A stretch of DNA of 43,729 nt from Sutterella sp. (GTDB taxonomy: Bacteria; Pseudomonadota; Gammaproteobacteria; Burkholderiales; Burkholderiaceae_F): NCBI GenBank assembly GCA_020025965.1, contig JAHHRG010000010.1:1-43729 (forward strand), written 5' to 3'. A model generated the notes under the pieces. The model made no database searches, was not told the origin of the DNA, and saw nothing but the letters and a program-made list of their open reading frames with translations. Of this stretch, positions 30,174 to 37,822 are shown piece by piece. Positions within the stretch are counted from its first letter, which is position 1; each line of letters opens with the position of its first letter. Made by a program: the position numbers and the translations under genes.

Positions 30174-30965
30174 TTAATGACGCGGACCGACGGCGGCGAC
30201 TGACGTGTAGTTCCCTTCAGGTAGGTTCAGATCTCGGATACGAACCTGGACGTCAAAGAGATCCGTCAGGTTATCTTCCGTCATGATGACTTCCGTATCG
30301 CCGTAGAGCGGCGAACCGCTTCTCGGAACGAGCAGAGTCTTGCGAGAAATCTCCAGTGCATGCGTCGGAAAGTGCGTATTGATGATTGCGCCGAGTCCTT
30401 GCGATGCGAGACGCTTGATGACGTTCAGCACTACCATCTGATTTTTGAAATCAAGGTTCGATTCCGGTTCATCTAGAACGAGTAACTGAGGTTCGGCAGC
30501 CAACGCTCGCGCAATCATGGCAAGTTGAAGCTGACCGCCCGAGACTTCACTGCACAGTCGCGTCGATAAATGAGAAATCCCCACCTCTTCGAGTACTCGA
30601 TCAACGATTGCCCAGTCTTTGCGACCCGGCAGGGCGAATGCTCCGATACGGGTACTGCGCCCCAGCACAACCATGTCGGCAATTGACATGGCGGCGAAGC
30701 CAGGCATCTTGGCTTGAGGAACATAACCCACCATGCGCCAGAAGTCGCGCGGTTTCCACTCATGAACGCGTTTCTCGTTTAAGAGTGACTCGCCGCTGGT
30801 AAAAGGTATAAGTCCCAGCATCGCACGCAAGAGTGTCGTTTTACCGGCCCCGTTGGGGCCGAGAATACTCATGACACCTATGCCGTCAAAGGAAAAGTTG
30901 ACGTCGGTGAGAACGGGACTGAAGCCCGGATAAGAAAAACCGCCGTGACGGACTTCGATTTGCAT
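30174..30965 (-). CDS. ABC importer ATPase (FecE/BtuD family)
   Basis: 263 residues. Powers uptake of an iron chelate, haem or corrinoid through the adjacent permease. Walker A GPNGAGKTT (about 37-45), signature VSGGQLQLAMIARAL, Walker B LLVLDEPESNLD and the His-switch NTHFPTH are all present. It starts three bases after the permease gene stop, so translation is coupled. Last gene of a six-gene operon with a binding protein and nitrogenase-like proteins, which suggests that the imported compound is the substrate or product of the reductase. Confidence 0.9.
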   Translation of the reverse strand: MQIEVRHGGFSYPGFSPVLTDVNFSFDGIGVMSILGPNGAGKTTLLRAMLGLIPFTSGESLLNEKRVHEWKPRDFWRMVGYVPQAKMPGFAAMSIADMVVLGRSTRIGAFALPGRKDWAIVDRVLEEVGISHLSTRLCSEVSGGQLQLAMIARALAAEPQLLVLDEPESNLDFKNQMVVLNVIKRLASQGLGAIINTHFPTHALEISRKTLLVPRSGSPLYGDTEVIMTEDNLTDLFDVQVRIRDLNLPEGNYTSVAAVGPRH

Positions 30966-30968
30966 GGC

Positions 30969-32024
30969 TTACCCCGCAATACCGCCCGTGCGGCGAAGAA
31001 GATAAATGAAGAAGGGAGCCCCCACTACGGCCGTGAGGATCGAGACCGGGATTTCAGTCTGAAGAGCCGTACGGGCAATGGTGTCGATGACAAGCATAAA
31101 GAGTGCGCCCATCACCATCGAAGCCGGCAAGACAAAACGGTTGTTGGCTCCGAAGACCATGCGGGCAGCATGAGGAACGAGCAATCCGACCCAGCCGATC
31201 AGACCGCACATTGAGACGGCAGAAGCTGTGATCATGGTGGCGAAAATAATAACCGCGGCACGAATGCGTTTGACGGGGATGCCGAGACTGGCGGCTTCGT
31301 CAGCCGGCAGGGTTGTGACATTCAAACGCCAGCGAAGAAGCCAGAGACCGATAAGTCCCAAGATGATCATCGGAGTGCCGGCAAGGACGGAAGCTTTTGT
31401 AGCGCCGGTCATTGCACCCATCATCCAAAAAGTAATGGAAGGAAGGACGTCCTGCGGGTCAGCTGCGAATTTCACCAAAGAGACGAGGGCGGAAAAAAGG
31501 GCTCCCACGACCATACCCGAGAGAATGATCATGAGGATGCTGTTCGTTTCACGAATACGGCTGATGGTAATGACGAGTGCTACAGCGACCAAACCGGTCC
31601 CGAGACTCATCACCTGAATCATCATGCCGGGCATACCGAAGAGAATCCCCAAGACAGCACCGAAAGAAGCCCCAGTGGCCACGCCCAAGGTATCGGGTGC
31701 GGCCAGCGGGTTGGCAAACAAAGCTTGAAAAGCAGCTCCCGACACCGCGAGTCCTGCTCCCGCCAAAATGGCGAGGACGACTCGCGGCAGTCTGACGTTC
31801 GCGACCACGTTTTCCATGATGCGCGTCGGTTCCATCCCGTCAAATTCTCCCGGTAACAGGACCGAGAGAACCTGAGCGAAAGTCAACTCATAGCGACCGA
31901 GGCAAAGCGCGGTGAGGGCCGTAGCCAAAAGCACAGCCGTCATAACGAGCATCACGGTTCTGAAGTGTCGCTGTACCAATCTGTCGTGGACGGCACTTCG
32001 CGTCTGAACGTCAGTGTCGGGCAT
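30969..32024 (-). CDS. ABC importer permease (FecCD family)
   Basis: 351 residues with eight to ten hydrophobic helices, of the type used for siderophores, haem and vitamin B12. Recognisable conserved parts: RLPRVVLAILAGAGLAVSGAAFQALFANPLAAPDTLG near the N-terminal half and GLIGWVGLLVPHAARM near the C-terminal half. Gaps are 12 bases to the binding-protein gene and three to the ATPase gene. The single permease probably forms a homodimer with two ATPases, like BtuC2D2. Confidence 0.92.
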   Translation of the reverse strand: MPDTDVQTRSAVHDRLVQRHFRTVMLVMTAVLLATALTALCLGRYELTFAQVLSVLLPGEFDGMEPTRIMENVVANVRLPRVVLAILAGAGLAVSGAAFQALFANPLAAPDTLGVATGASFGAVLGILFGMPGMMIQVMSLGTGLVAVALVITISRIRETNSILMIILSGMVVGALFSALVSLVKFAADPQDVLPSITFWMMGAMTGATKASVLAGTPMIILGLIGLWLLRWRLNVTTLPADEAASLGIPVKRIRAAVIIFATMITASAVSMCGLIGWVGLLVPHAARMVFGANNRFVLPASMVMGALFMLVIDTIARTALQTEIPVSILTAVVGAPFFIYLLRRTGGIAG

Positions 32025-32036
32025 TCGAGCTAATCC

Positions 32037-33143
32037 TTACTTGGCGCGGGTTTCGGAGCGGGCACCGACGCTGGATTCGGCAGTCGGGTTGTACATGCGT
32101 TCGATATCGGCATCCGTCAGGTCGACCTTGAAGACTTCCTTGTAGTAAGCCTTCACTTCTTTATTGAGGTCGATGTCGGCGAAGGTATCGGGATACATCT
32201 TCTTAGCCATCCAGAGTAGCGTGAGCGGCGTGTCGGCGGAAGGCGTGTAGCTGCGGTAGATACCGAGCGGCAACTTGTGAACGCGCTTATCCTTCACGGC
32301 TTTCACTTCGGACCAGTCGTGCTGGGCAATGCCGTTTTTGTAAAGATCGGCAGGCATAGCCTTCGTGAAGTTGGTGATGAAGATGACGTCAGGATTCCAA
32401 GCGTAGACCTGTTCCATCGAGATCACGGCATTGGCGTTGTCGGCTTCGATCGTTTCGGCCACGTTCTTGGCTCCCGAGGCTTCGCACCAGTACTGACCGA
32501 AGAAGTTCTTCCCCGAGGTTACCATCTGATGGTCGTCGTAACGGAAGAGGAAGAGGGCGCGAGTACGATCCTTGTCGGCAATCTTGGCGGTACGTTCGGC
32601 GATCATCTTCGTGATGGCGCGGGACTTTTCGTCAATAAGCTTACCCTTGCCTTCCTGATCGGGCCAGAGTTCGGTCAGGCTCTTCATCCATTCGTTATGG
32701 GTACGAATGATGTCGTAATGCCACTTGGAAGGACTGATACCGAAAGCGGGGAGTCCCGCGTTGCGAACCGTTTCAAGCGTCTTCTTGTCAGGTGCGTTAA
32801 CGAGCACAACGTCGGGCTTCAAAGCCATCAGAGCTTCAACGTTGAGGTTGGCACCCTGCATGAAACCGTGGTCGGCCTTCAACACTTCAGGGTAGAGCTT
32901 TCCGAGCAGACCGGTCTTGGCTGCGGAATAAGAAGCCGGATGCATGCCGACCACTTTCGTGCCGTCGTTGGTAAAGACCGTCACGGCGGAAGCGAGCGGC
33001 AAAATGTTCGTAACCACCACACGGTTGATCTGATCGGGGACTTCAACGGTATCGCCGTTGTCGTCAACCACCGGTCGTGCCATGAGAGAAGAACTCAGGG
33101 CGGCGCAGATCATCGCGGTCAGAAGTTTGGTTGAGGTTTTCAT
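32037..33143 (-). CDS. Periplasmic substrate-binding protein of the ABC importer
   Basis: 368 residues from ATG 33143, with AGGAG 11 bases upstream; longer starts would destroy the signal peptide. A Sec signal (LLTAMICAALSSSLMA) is followed by the helical-backbone binding fold of FecB/BtuF: VVVTNILPLASAVTVF, LMALKPDVVLVNAP and WNPDVIFITNF. It is free in the periplasm, as no lipobox is seen. It sits 26 bases after the nitrogenase-like gene and 12 before the permease gene, tying uptake to the reductase. The ligand is unknown; metallophores, haem and cobamides are typical of the family. Confidence 0.88.
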   Translation of the reverse strand: MKTSTKLLTAMICAALSSSLMARPVVDDNGDTVEVPDQINRVVVTNILPLASAVTVFTNDGTKVVGMHPASYSAAKTGLLGKLYPEVLKADHGFMQGANLNVEALMALKPDVVLVNAPDKKTLETVRNAGLPAFGISPSKWHYDIIRTHNEWMKSLTELWPDQEGKGKLIDEKSRAITKMIAERTAKIADKDRTRALFLFRYDDHQMVTSGKNFFGQYWCEASGAKNVAETIEADNANAVISMEQVYAWNPDVIFITNFTKAMPADLYKNGIAQHDWSEVKAVKDKRVHKLPLGIYRSYTPSADTPLTLLWMAKKMYPDTFADIDLNKEVKAYYKEVFKVDLTDADIERMYNPTAESSVGARSETRAK

Positions 33144-33169
33144 GATGACGAAATCTCCTAAAGAGAAAA

Positions 33170-34360
33170 TCAAAATTGACTGATCGGTCCGTTGAGGTTT
33201 TGTTGGAATTGACGGAAAGCGTCGACATTGAGGATGTCGACAACGTCTTTCGAGTACCAACGACCGGAACAGGCTTCATGAGGGAAACTGACAGTATGAA
33301 GACAGCGAGCTTCATTGGCAATAATATTGAAAAGCGGATCGGCGGCAAGTGTGCTTGAGTCTTTCAATGTTTCGCGAAGCGTATCTTCGGATAAGTCGGT
33401 GGTAAGGATCGATGCATCGGCTCCAAGGCTCGGCAAGACGGAGAGCGCATGGGTGGAGGCAGGGATCACAAGATTGTTGGCAGCTGCCGTGCAGGCGGCC
33501 TGAATCGGTTCGCCCACAATAGCAATCGACGAACCGCCCGCATCCTTACCCAGAAAATCCTTTAGGGGAACGGAGCGATGTTTTTCCATAGCAAAACGAA
33601 TTGCTTTTTCCCAACGGGGCGCAAGATCGCCGATGGGGAGACCGACCACATAAGGCATGCCGTAACGGGCTTCGTAATATTGTGCGAGCGGCAAGCCGGA
33701 GGCAGAAACAACGACATTGACGCGAGCGGCGAGTGTTCCGGCCAGATCTTCCAGTGTGCTTCGCATGGCCCAGTCGGCTTTAACGGTAAAGCCCGCCTTT
33801 TTTGCGGCGCTATAGAGCGAATCGAGCATCGCTCCCATTGAAAAGTCGAGCGGAGTGACACCCATGAAATTGATGTCGTGCGTTTTGTCGACTATCGACT
33901 CGTCCGTAAAGCGGCGGGCGATTTCAATCCAGCTCATGGCAACGCCGACGGAATAGGGACGCATGGAGTTCGTTGCAACGGCAAAAGCAGGCGTACCGGT
34001 CCGTTTTTCGACGAGATTGGCTATTCCTTTTAAATCGCTCCCGGTCATCGTCGGAATGGGCGTGCCGGCAATGGCAACAAAAGCGGGGGTTACCTCACGG
34101 ACGGCTTCTACGATGTCGTTGACGACTTTTTCTTCGTTACCCATGACCGCATCCATTTCGACGAGAGCGGAAATGTAGACGGCCGAAGGCATCGTCGTCC
34201 AACGCGGTTCATCGTGTGTAGCATAAGTCGAATTGCACCCCGAGGCGTCGTGAATGACGGTCATACCGCCCAATTCATAAAGTGCCGAAGCAACGCCCGA
34301 ACAATCGGCCGTATAAGTCGACATCGAACTTTGTGTGTAATCTAGCAGCATCCGTTGCAC
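33170..34360 (-). CDS. Nitrogenase component-1-like protein (NifK/BchB type)
   Basis: 396 residues. The GTG at 34360 is preferred because AAAGGA lies five bases before it; the ATG at 34351 is possible. Fold resembles nitrogenase beta-type subunits: DCSGVASALYELGGM (Cys20) and DASGCNSTY (Cys42) match the first two P-cluster cysteines of NifK. The third position, in FVAIAGTPIPTMTGSDL, has no Cys, so this subunit would give at most two ligands. The first 19 bases overlap the end of the partner gene, so the two are translated together. No cofactor-scaffold genes are near, hence it is not a true nitrogenase. Confidence 0.85.
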   Translation of the reverse strand: MQRMLLDYTQSSMSTYTADCSGVASALYELGGMTVIHDASGCNSTYATHDEPRWTTMPSAVYISALVEMDAVMGNEEKVVNDIVEAVREVTPAFVAIAGTPIPTMTGSDLKGIANLVEKRTGTPAFAVATNSMRPYSVGVAMSWIEIARRFTDESIVDKTHDINFMGVTPLDFSMGAMLDSLYSAAKKAGFTVKADWAMRSTLEDLAGTLAARVNVVVSASGLPLAQYYEARYGMPYVVGLPIGDLAPRWEKAIRFAMEKHRSVPLKDFLGKDAGGSSIAIVGEPIQAACTAAANNLVIPASTHALSVLPSLGADASILTTDLSEDTLRETLKDSSTLAADPLFNIIANEARCLHTVSFPHEACSGRWYSKDVVDILNVDAFRQFQQNLNGPISQF

Positions 34361-35685
34361 CCGTATCCTTTCACGCTGATTATCCGATCAACGTCGACCG
34401 GATTCTTGGCGGCCTCTTCAAGCGCTTCGGCCATTTGACGCATGCCGACATGTCCCCACCAGGGACCGCCTTCAATCATATTGACCATGCGGGTGGCTCC
34501 CGTGAACCAAGCGGCCTTTTGACCGATGGCGACGATGTCATCACGTTTCTTTGAGGGACTCGCAAACCGCATCACAGGCGTAATCGTCGGGTGGACGGCG
34601 ATGTCAGGAGCAAGTTTCTGAAGAAGGGCAAAATCTTCCTTTTCGTAAGGCATAAAGCCGTCACAGAAAAGATCGCTCACTCGAATGCCGGCACCGAGAA
34701 GCCGCAGAGTAAGCGCAATCGGGCGTGTCGTAGCCGTTTGACATATAGCCACAGGAGTATCCCCGAGCGCGGCTTTGGCACGGGCAAGCGCTTCGCGAGC
34801 GGCAAGCTTGTCGGGTGTCGTATCCCAGACGGGGATTTCCATCAGATCGCAGAGCTCTTTAATTGAAGCGTCAATGCGGTCTTCGTTATAGTCGAGCAAC
34901 AGCGTCTTCCAGGCCATTTGATGATGAGCCGAGAGCATTTCGCCCGCCTGTTTGCCGGCCGGGTTGATAGTGACCACTTGCTTTGCGTGCGCCATTGACG
35001 GATAGTCGGCGTATTGGGTCAGGGCCGCAATTTCGTATAGAGGAACACCGGCCAATTTGGCGGCACGGGCGAATTCCGAATCGGGACCGAAGACTTCCAG
35101 TGTGGCTGCAAGCAGAAGTCCGCCTTTCTTGTGTGCGGGATCAACAGGCTTGAGCCCGTGATAGAGCTGACGCCGCATTTTGTTGTCTGGCGGCATTTCG
35201 CTCTTACGCAAAGTAGGCGTCATATAAGCGTCGGTAAAAACGACGTCGGGGAACATTTCCGTGAGTTTGTTAAAGCACCAGGAAAGATCCGCTCCCGAAA
35301 AATGATGCAGGCAACTCGAATAAATGAGCACCGCTGGCGGCATTTTCGGCAGTTGACGAAGGATGTGAGCGGTCCCTTCGATAATGGTCGACTCGAGTTC
35401 ACCGTCTCGAAGGTGTTTTTCCGAAACGGTTATTGTCGAGAAACGATGCTGCAGACCCATTTCGGCGGCGGATAACACTACGCCGCGAAGACAACCCTGG
35501 GCACAGACAAAAATCTCGTGACATTCGGGAACGAGCATACCGACGTGAACGATGGTCCACGGACCGCGTGCCGGCGGCGAATACTCAAGTCCGGGTTTAA
35601 ACGGAACGGACCAATGAGCATCAGCCAAGCGAACCGAAGGCATGCTTACGCTGTCGAGCGGCGTATGCGAAAGTTTCGTGAGCAT
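34342..35685 (-). CDS. Nitrogenase component-1-like protein (NifD/BchN type)
   Basis: 447 residues with AGGGAGAG before its ATG. Cys55 (VPECHE), Cys61 and Cys65 (VCAQGCLRGV) and Cys125 (YSSCLHHFSGADL) correspond to the iron-sulphur ligands of component-1 alpha-type subunits; one more Cys than needed is present at the first site. The segment that in NifD holds the FeMo-cofactor His (GPYHG) reads GPWWGH here, with Trp in place of that His. The C-terminus ends GCNGCC, an unusual CxxCC tail. The protein should pair with the downstream subunit and receive electrons from the NifH-like protein. Substrate unknown. Confidence 0.85.
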   Translation of the reverse strand: MLTKLSHTPLDSVSMPSVRLADAHWSVPFKPGLEYSPPARGPWTIVHVGMLVPECHEIFVCAQGCLRGVVLSAAEMGLQHRFSTITVSEKHLRDGELESTIIEGTAHILRQLPKMPPAVLIYSSCLHHFSGADLSWCFNKLTEMFPDVVFTDAYMTPTLRKSEMPPDNKMRRQLYHGLKPVDPAHKKGGLLLAATLEVFGPDSEFARAAKLAGVPLYEIAALTQYADYPSMAHAKQVVTINPAGKQAGEMLSAHHQMAWKTLLLDYNEDRIDASIKELCDLMEIPVWDTTPDKLAAREALARAKAALGDTPVAICQTATTRPIALTLRLLGAGIRVSDLFCDGFMPYEKEDFALLQKLAPDIAVHPTITPVMRFASPSKKRDDIVAIGQKAAWFTGATRMVNMIEGGPWWGHVGMRQMAEALEEAAKNPVDVDRIISVKGYGCNGCC

Positions 35686-35696
35686 ACGGACTCTCC

Positions 35697-36608
35697 CTAA
35701 AAGGTAAAACCGCCGCAGTCGGATTCGTCATCATTTCCGCACACAGGAGTAGAAGTGAGCACTTGCTTTTCTACCTTTGTCGGTTTGGCGGCCGCGAGAA
35801 GCTTCTTGGCGAGTTCCCGATAATGATCGGCCATCGGGCTTTCCGGTGCGGATTCGATCACGGTGGTGCCGCGTTCGTCAGCAAGCTGAACATCCTTCGA
35901 ACGAGGCAGTTGATCGATGATGACGGTATGTAGGTCAGCGGCGAGTTCTTCAACTTTTTCTCGTTCGCGCGGTACTTCACGGGAGTTGAGAATAATCCCG
36001 CCGAGTCGCGCGTAACCGCGTTCAGAAAAAGTTTCAACGGCCGTTGCAATATTGGCGGCCGCGTGAATGGCCATGTTTTCGCCGGAGGTGACAATGAAAA
36101 TGTTTTGTGCCCACCCGTCTCGAATCGGCATGGCAAATCCGCCGCAGACAACATCGCCCAATACGTCATAGATCACCACGTCGGGCTGATAGACGTCAAA
36201 GGCATGTTGGGCTTTCAGTGCTTCAAAAGCTGCAATAATTCCGCGACCTGCACAGCCGAGTCCGGGACGGGGACCGCCGGCTTCTACGCAAAGTACGCCC
36301 TGACGACCGCGTTTCACCATATCCTCAAGCTTCAGTTCGCTTTTGTGTTTTTGGCGAAGAAGGTTGAGGACCGTTTCAACGGGTTCGTCACGAAGAAGAG
36401 AGGTTGAGTCCGCTTTCGGGTCGCAACCGATCAACATCACGGTCTTTCCCGATTCGGCCAGAGCTGCGGCTACGTTGGCGGCTGTCGTGGATTTGCCGAT
36501 CCCGCCTTTGCCGTAGAAAGCAAAGCGCGTCATCGGACGTTCGGAGAGCGTCGGTTTGTCGAATTCAAAAAATTTGGCTTCGAAGGCAGTGGTTTGAGAG
36601 GGAGACAT
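35697..36608 (-). CDS. NifH-like iron protein (reductase component)
   Basis: 303 residues from ATG 36608 with GAGGAATTTT upstream. It has an N-terminal extension of about 25 residues before the usual start (MTRFAFYGKGGIGKST, P-loop GKGGIGKS). Both conserved cluster cysteines are there: GLGCAGRG and DVLGDVVCGGF. The switch region GCDPKADST is also typical. This ATP-dependent electron donor of the NifH/BchL/CfbC family should reduce the component-1-like pair encoded next. The tail (CGNDDESDCGGFTF) adds two more Cys. First gene of the operon, 111 bases after smpB, with a long hairpin in that gap. Confidence 0.93.
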   Translation of the reverse strand: MSPSQTTAFEAKFFEFDKPTLSERPMTRFAFYGKGGIGKSTTAANVAAALAESGKTVMLIGCDPKADSTSLLRDEPVETVLNLLRQKHKSELKLEDMVKRGRQGVLCVEAGGPRPGLGCAGRGIIAAFEALKAQHAFDVYQPDVVIYDVLGDVVCGGFAMPIRDGWAQNIFIVTSGENMAIHAAANIATAVETFSERGYARLGGIILNSREVPREREKVEELAADLHTVIIDQLPRSKDVQLADERGTTVIESAPESPMADHYRELAKKLLAAAKPTKVEKQVLTSTPVCGNDDESDCGGFTF

Positions 36609-36627
36609 AAAATTCCTCAAAGGCCTT

Positions 36628-36676
36628 CGGTATCGCGGCTTACTGTTGCGGACTGAAACGAGTAAGCCCGATGCCG
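36628..36676 (-). promoter_or_regulatory. Structured leader ahead of the nitrogenase-like operon
   Basis: CGG-x-ATCG-x-GCTTACT-type arms (plus-strand 36628-36644 and 36661-36676) form an interrupted stem of about 14 pairs, including seven perfect ones (GCTTACT/AGTAAGC), with a 16-base loop. No U run follows, so it is not a normal terminator. It could be a cis-regulatory element for the operon or separate smpB from it. Confidence 0.45.
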
Positions 36677-36719
36677 AGAATTAGTGGTGGGGCGACGCTT
36701 GGAGTGAGGACCGAAGGGA

Positions 36720-37187
36720 TCAGTCGAAACGCTGATGTCCCTGACTGTCCTTTTTCATAAGACGTTCCTGTTCGCGCTTCCACTCTTTCTTGCTTTCTTC
36801 CGCGCGCTTTTCATACTCGCGCTTACCGCAGGCGAGTGCCAGCGTGAGCTTAACGCGGCCGCGCGTGAAGTGCAGATCCAAGGGAACCAAGGTGTAGCCG
36901 GCACGTTCGGATTTGCCGATCAACTTCATGATTTCCTTTTTGTGCATCAGGAGCTTGCGTGTACGGTTCGTTTCCAGCGTGACATGTGTACAAGCCTGAT
37001 CCGCAGGCGTCATGTGAGCATTGCAGAGATAAAGTTCGCCGTCGCGAATGTAGATGTGAGCGAGGTTGAGCTGAGCACGGGAAGCGCGAACGCTCTTGAC
37101 TTCCCAACCTTGCAATACAATACCCGCTTCGAATCGTTCTTCGATCGTGTAATCGTGACGGGCTCGTTTGTTTTGAATGAGTGCCAT
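36720..37187 (-). CDS. smpB: SsrA-binding protein SmpB
   Basis: 155 residues of normal length. Binds tmRNA and delivers it to stalled ribosomes (trans-translation). Conserved features: NKRARHDYTIEERFEAGI, LQGWEVKSVR, YIRDGELYLCNAHM and the basic C-terminal tail (KKEWKREQERLMKK), which enters the decoding centre. The tmRNA gene itself is not in the window. It diverges from rnfH, a common neighbour in proteobacteria, although the usual ratA is absent. Confidence 0.97.
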   Translation of the reverse strand: MALIQNKRARHDYTIEERFEAGIVLQGWEVKSVRASRAQLNLAHIYIRDGELYLCNAHMTPADQACTHVTLETNRTRKLLMHKKEIMKLIGKSERAGYTLVPLDLHFTRGRVKLTLALACGKREYEKRAEESKKEWKREQERLMKKDSQGHQRFD

Positions 37188-37275
37188 ATTGTTGTTTTTG
37201 TAAGAGTCAGATGAATATAGACGACCAAAATTGTCGGAATATTTATTTTAGGCTGTTTTCCTCTCGGAGGGTGAA

Positions 37276-37590
37276 GTGAGAATCGAATTGGTACGAATTG
37301 AGAAGGCGGGTGTCGTCAAAACGGAAGAAAACGTTACGGACGGAGCAACGGTTGCGTCGGCATTGAAGGAATTGGGCATTGACGTACTGCCTGAGACCGG
37401 CTTTGCAATCTTTGCCCGACGTGTCACCGCAGAGGCGATCTTAAAAGAAGGGGATCGACTTGAAGTGGCGAATCCTCTCATTTGCGATATTAAAAAGGTG
37501 CGCTCCGAGCGAGCCCTGAAGCAGGGTGACATTCGTGTGGTGACCTGCGGTCGTCACGGCGGTCGTCGCCGGGTCGTTGCCAAAGACTGA
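37276..37590 (+). CDS. rnfH: RnfH-family ubiquitin-like protein
   Basis: 104 residues from a GTG with GGAGG five bases upstream. Small beta-grasp protein of the RnfH family: VASALKELGI, GFAIFARRVTAEAILKEGD, RLEVANPLICDIKKVRSERA, matching the family signature GDRVEIYRPL.aDPK..RR.RA with changes. In other proteobacteria it sits beside ratA and smpB; here it diverges from smpB without ratA. Function is poorly defined. Confidence 0.85.
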   Translation: MRIELVRIEKAGVVKTEENVTDGATVASALKELGIDVLPETGFAIFARRVTAEAILKEGDRLEVANPLICDIKKVRSERALKQGDIRVVTCGRHGGRRRVVAKD

Positions 37591-37822
37591 GCAAGCGACA
37601 ATTTTCTTCGTCTCCTGTCAGTCCGAAGAATCCGAAAAAACGGAAAGAGACGCGAAGAAAAGCATAAAAAATCGAATAACGCAGATTGACTTTTGCTAAA
37701 ATTCGGGGTTTCCCTTAGACAAGGGAGAGAATGCGCAGATTGATGCACCGGACTCGACTCCCATGTGTCCGTCGATGCTCTCCGTTTTCTCCCGACTAAA
37801 CACAAAAAAGGATCCCTCCCTA

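Noticed and set aside
33170..36608. True nitrogenase (nifHDK)
   Set aside because: The component-1 proteins lack a cofactor His and one P-cluster Cys, and no nifE/N/B genes are nearby; nitrogenase-like is the safer reading.
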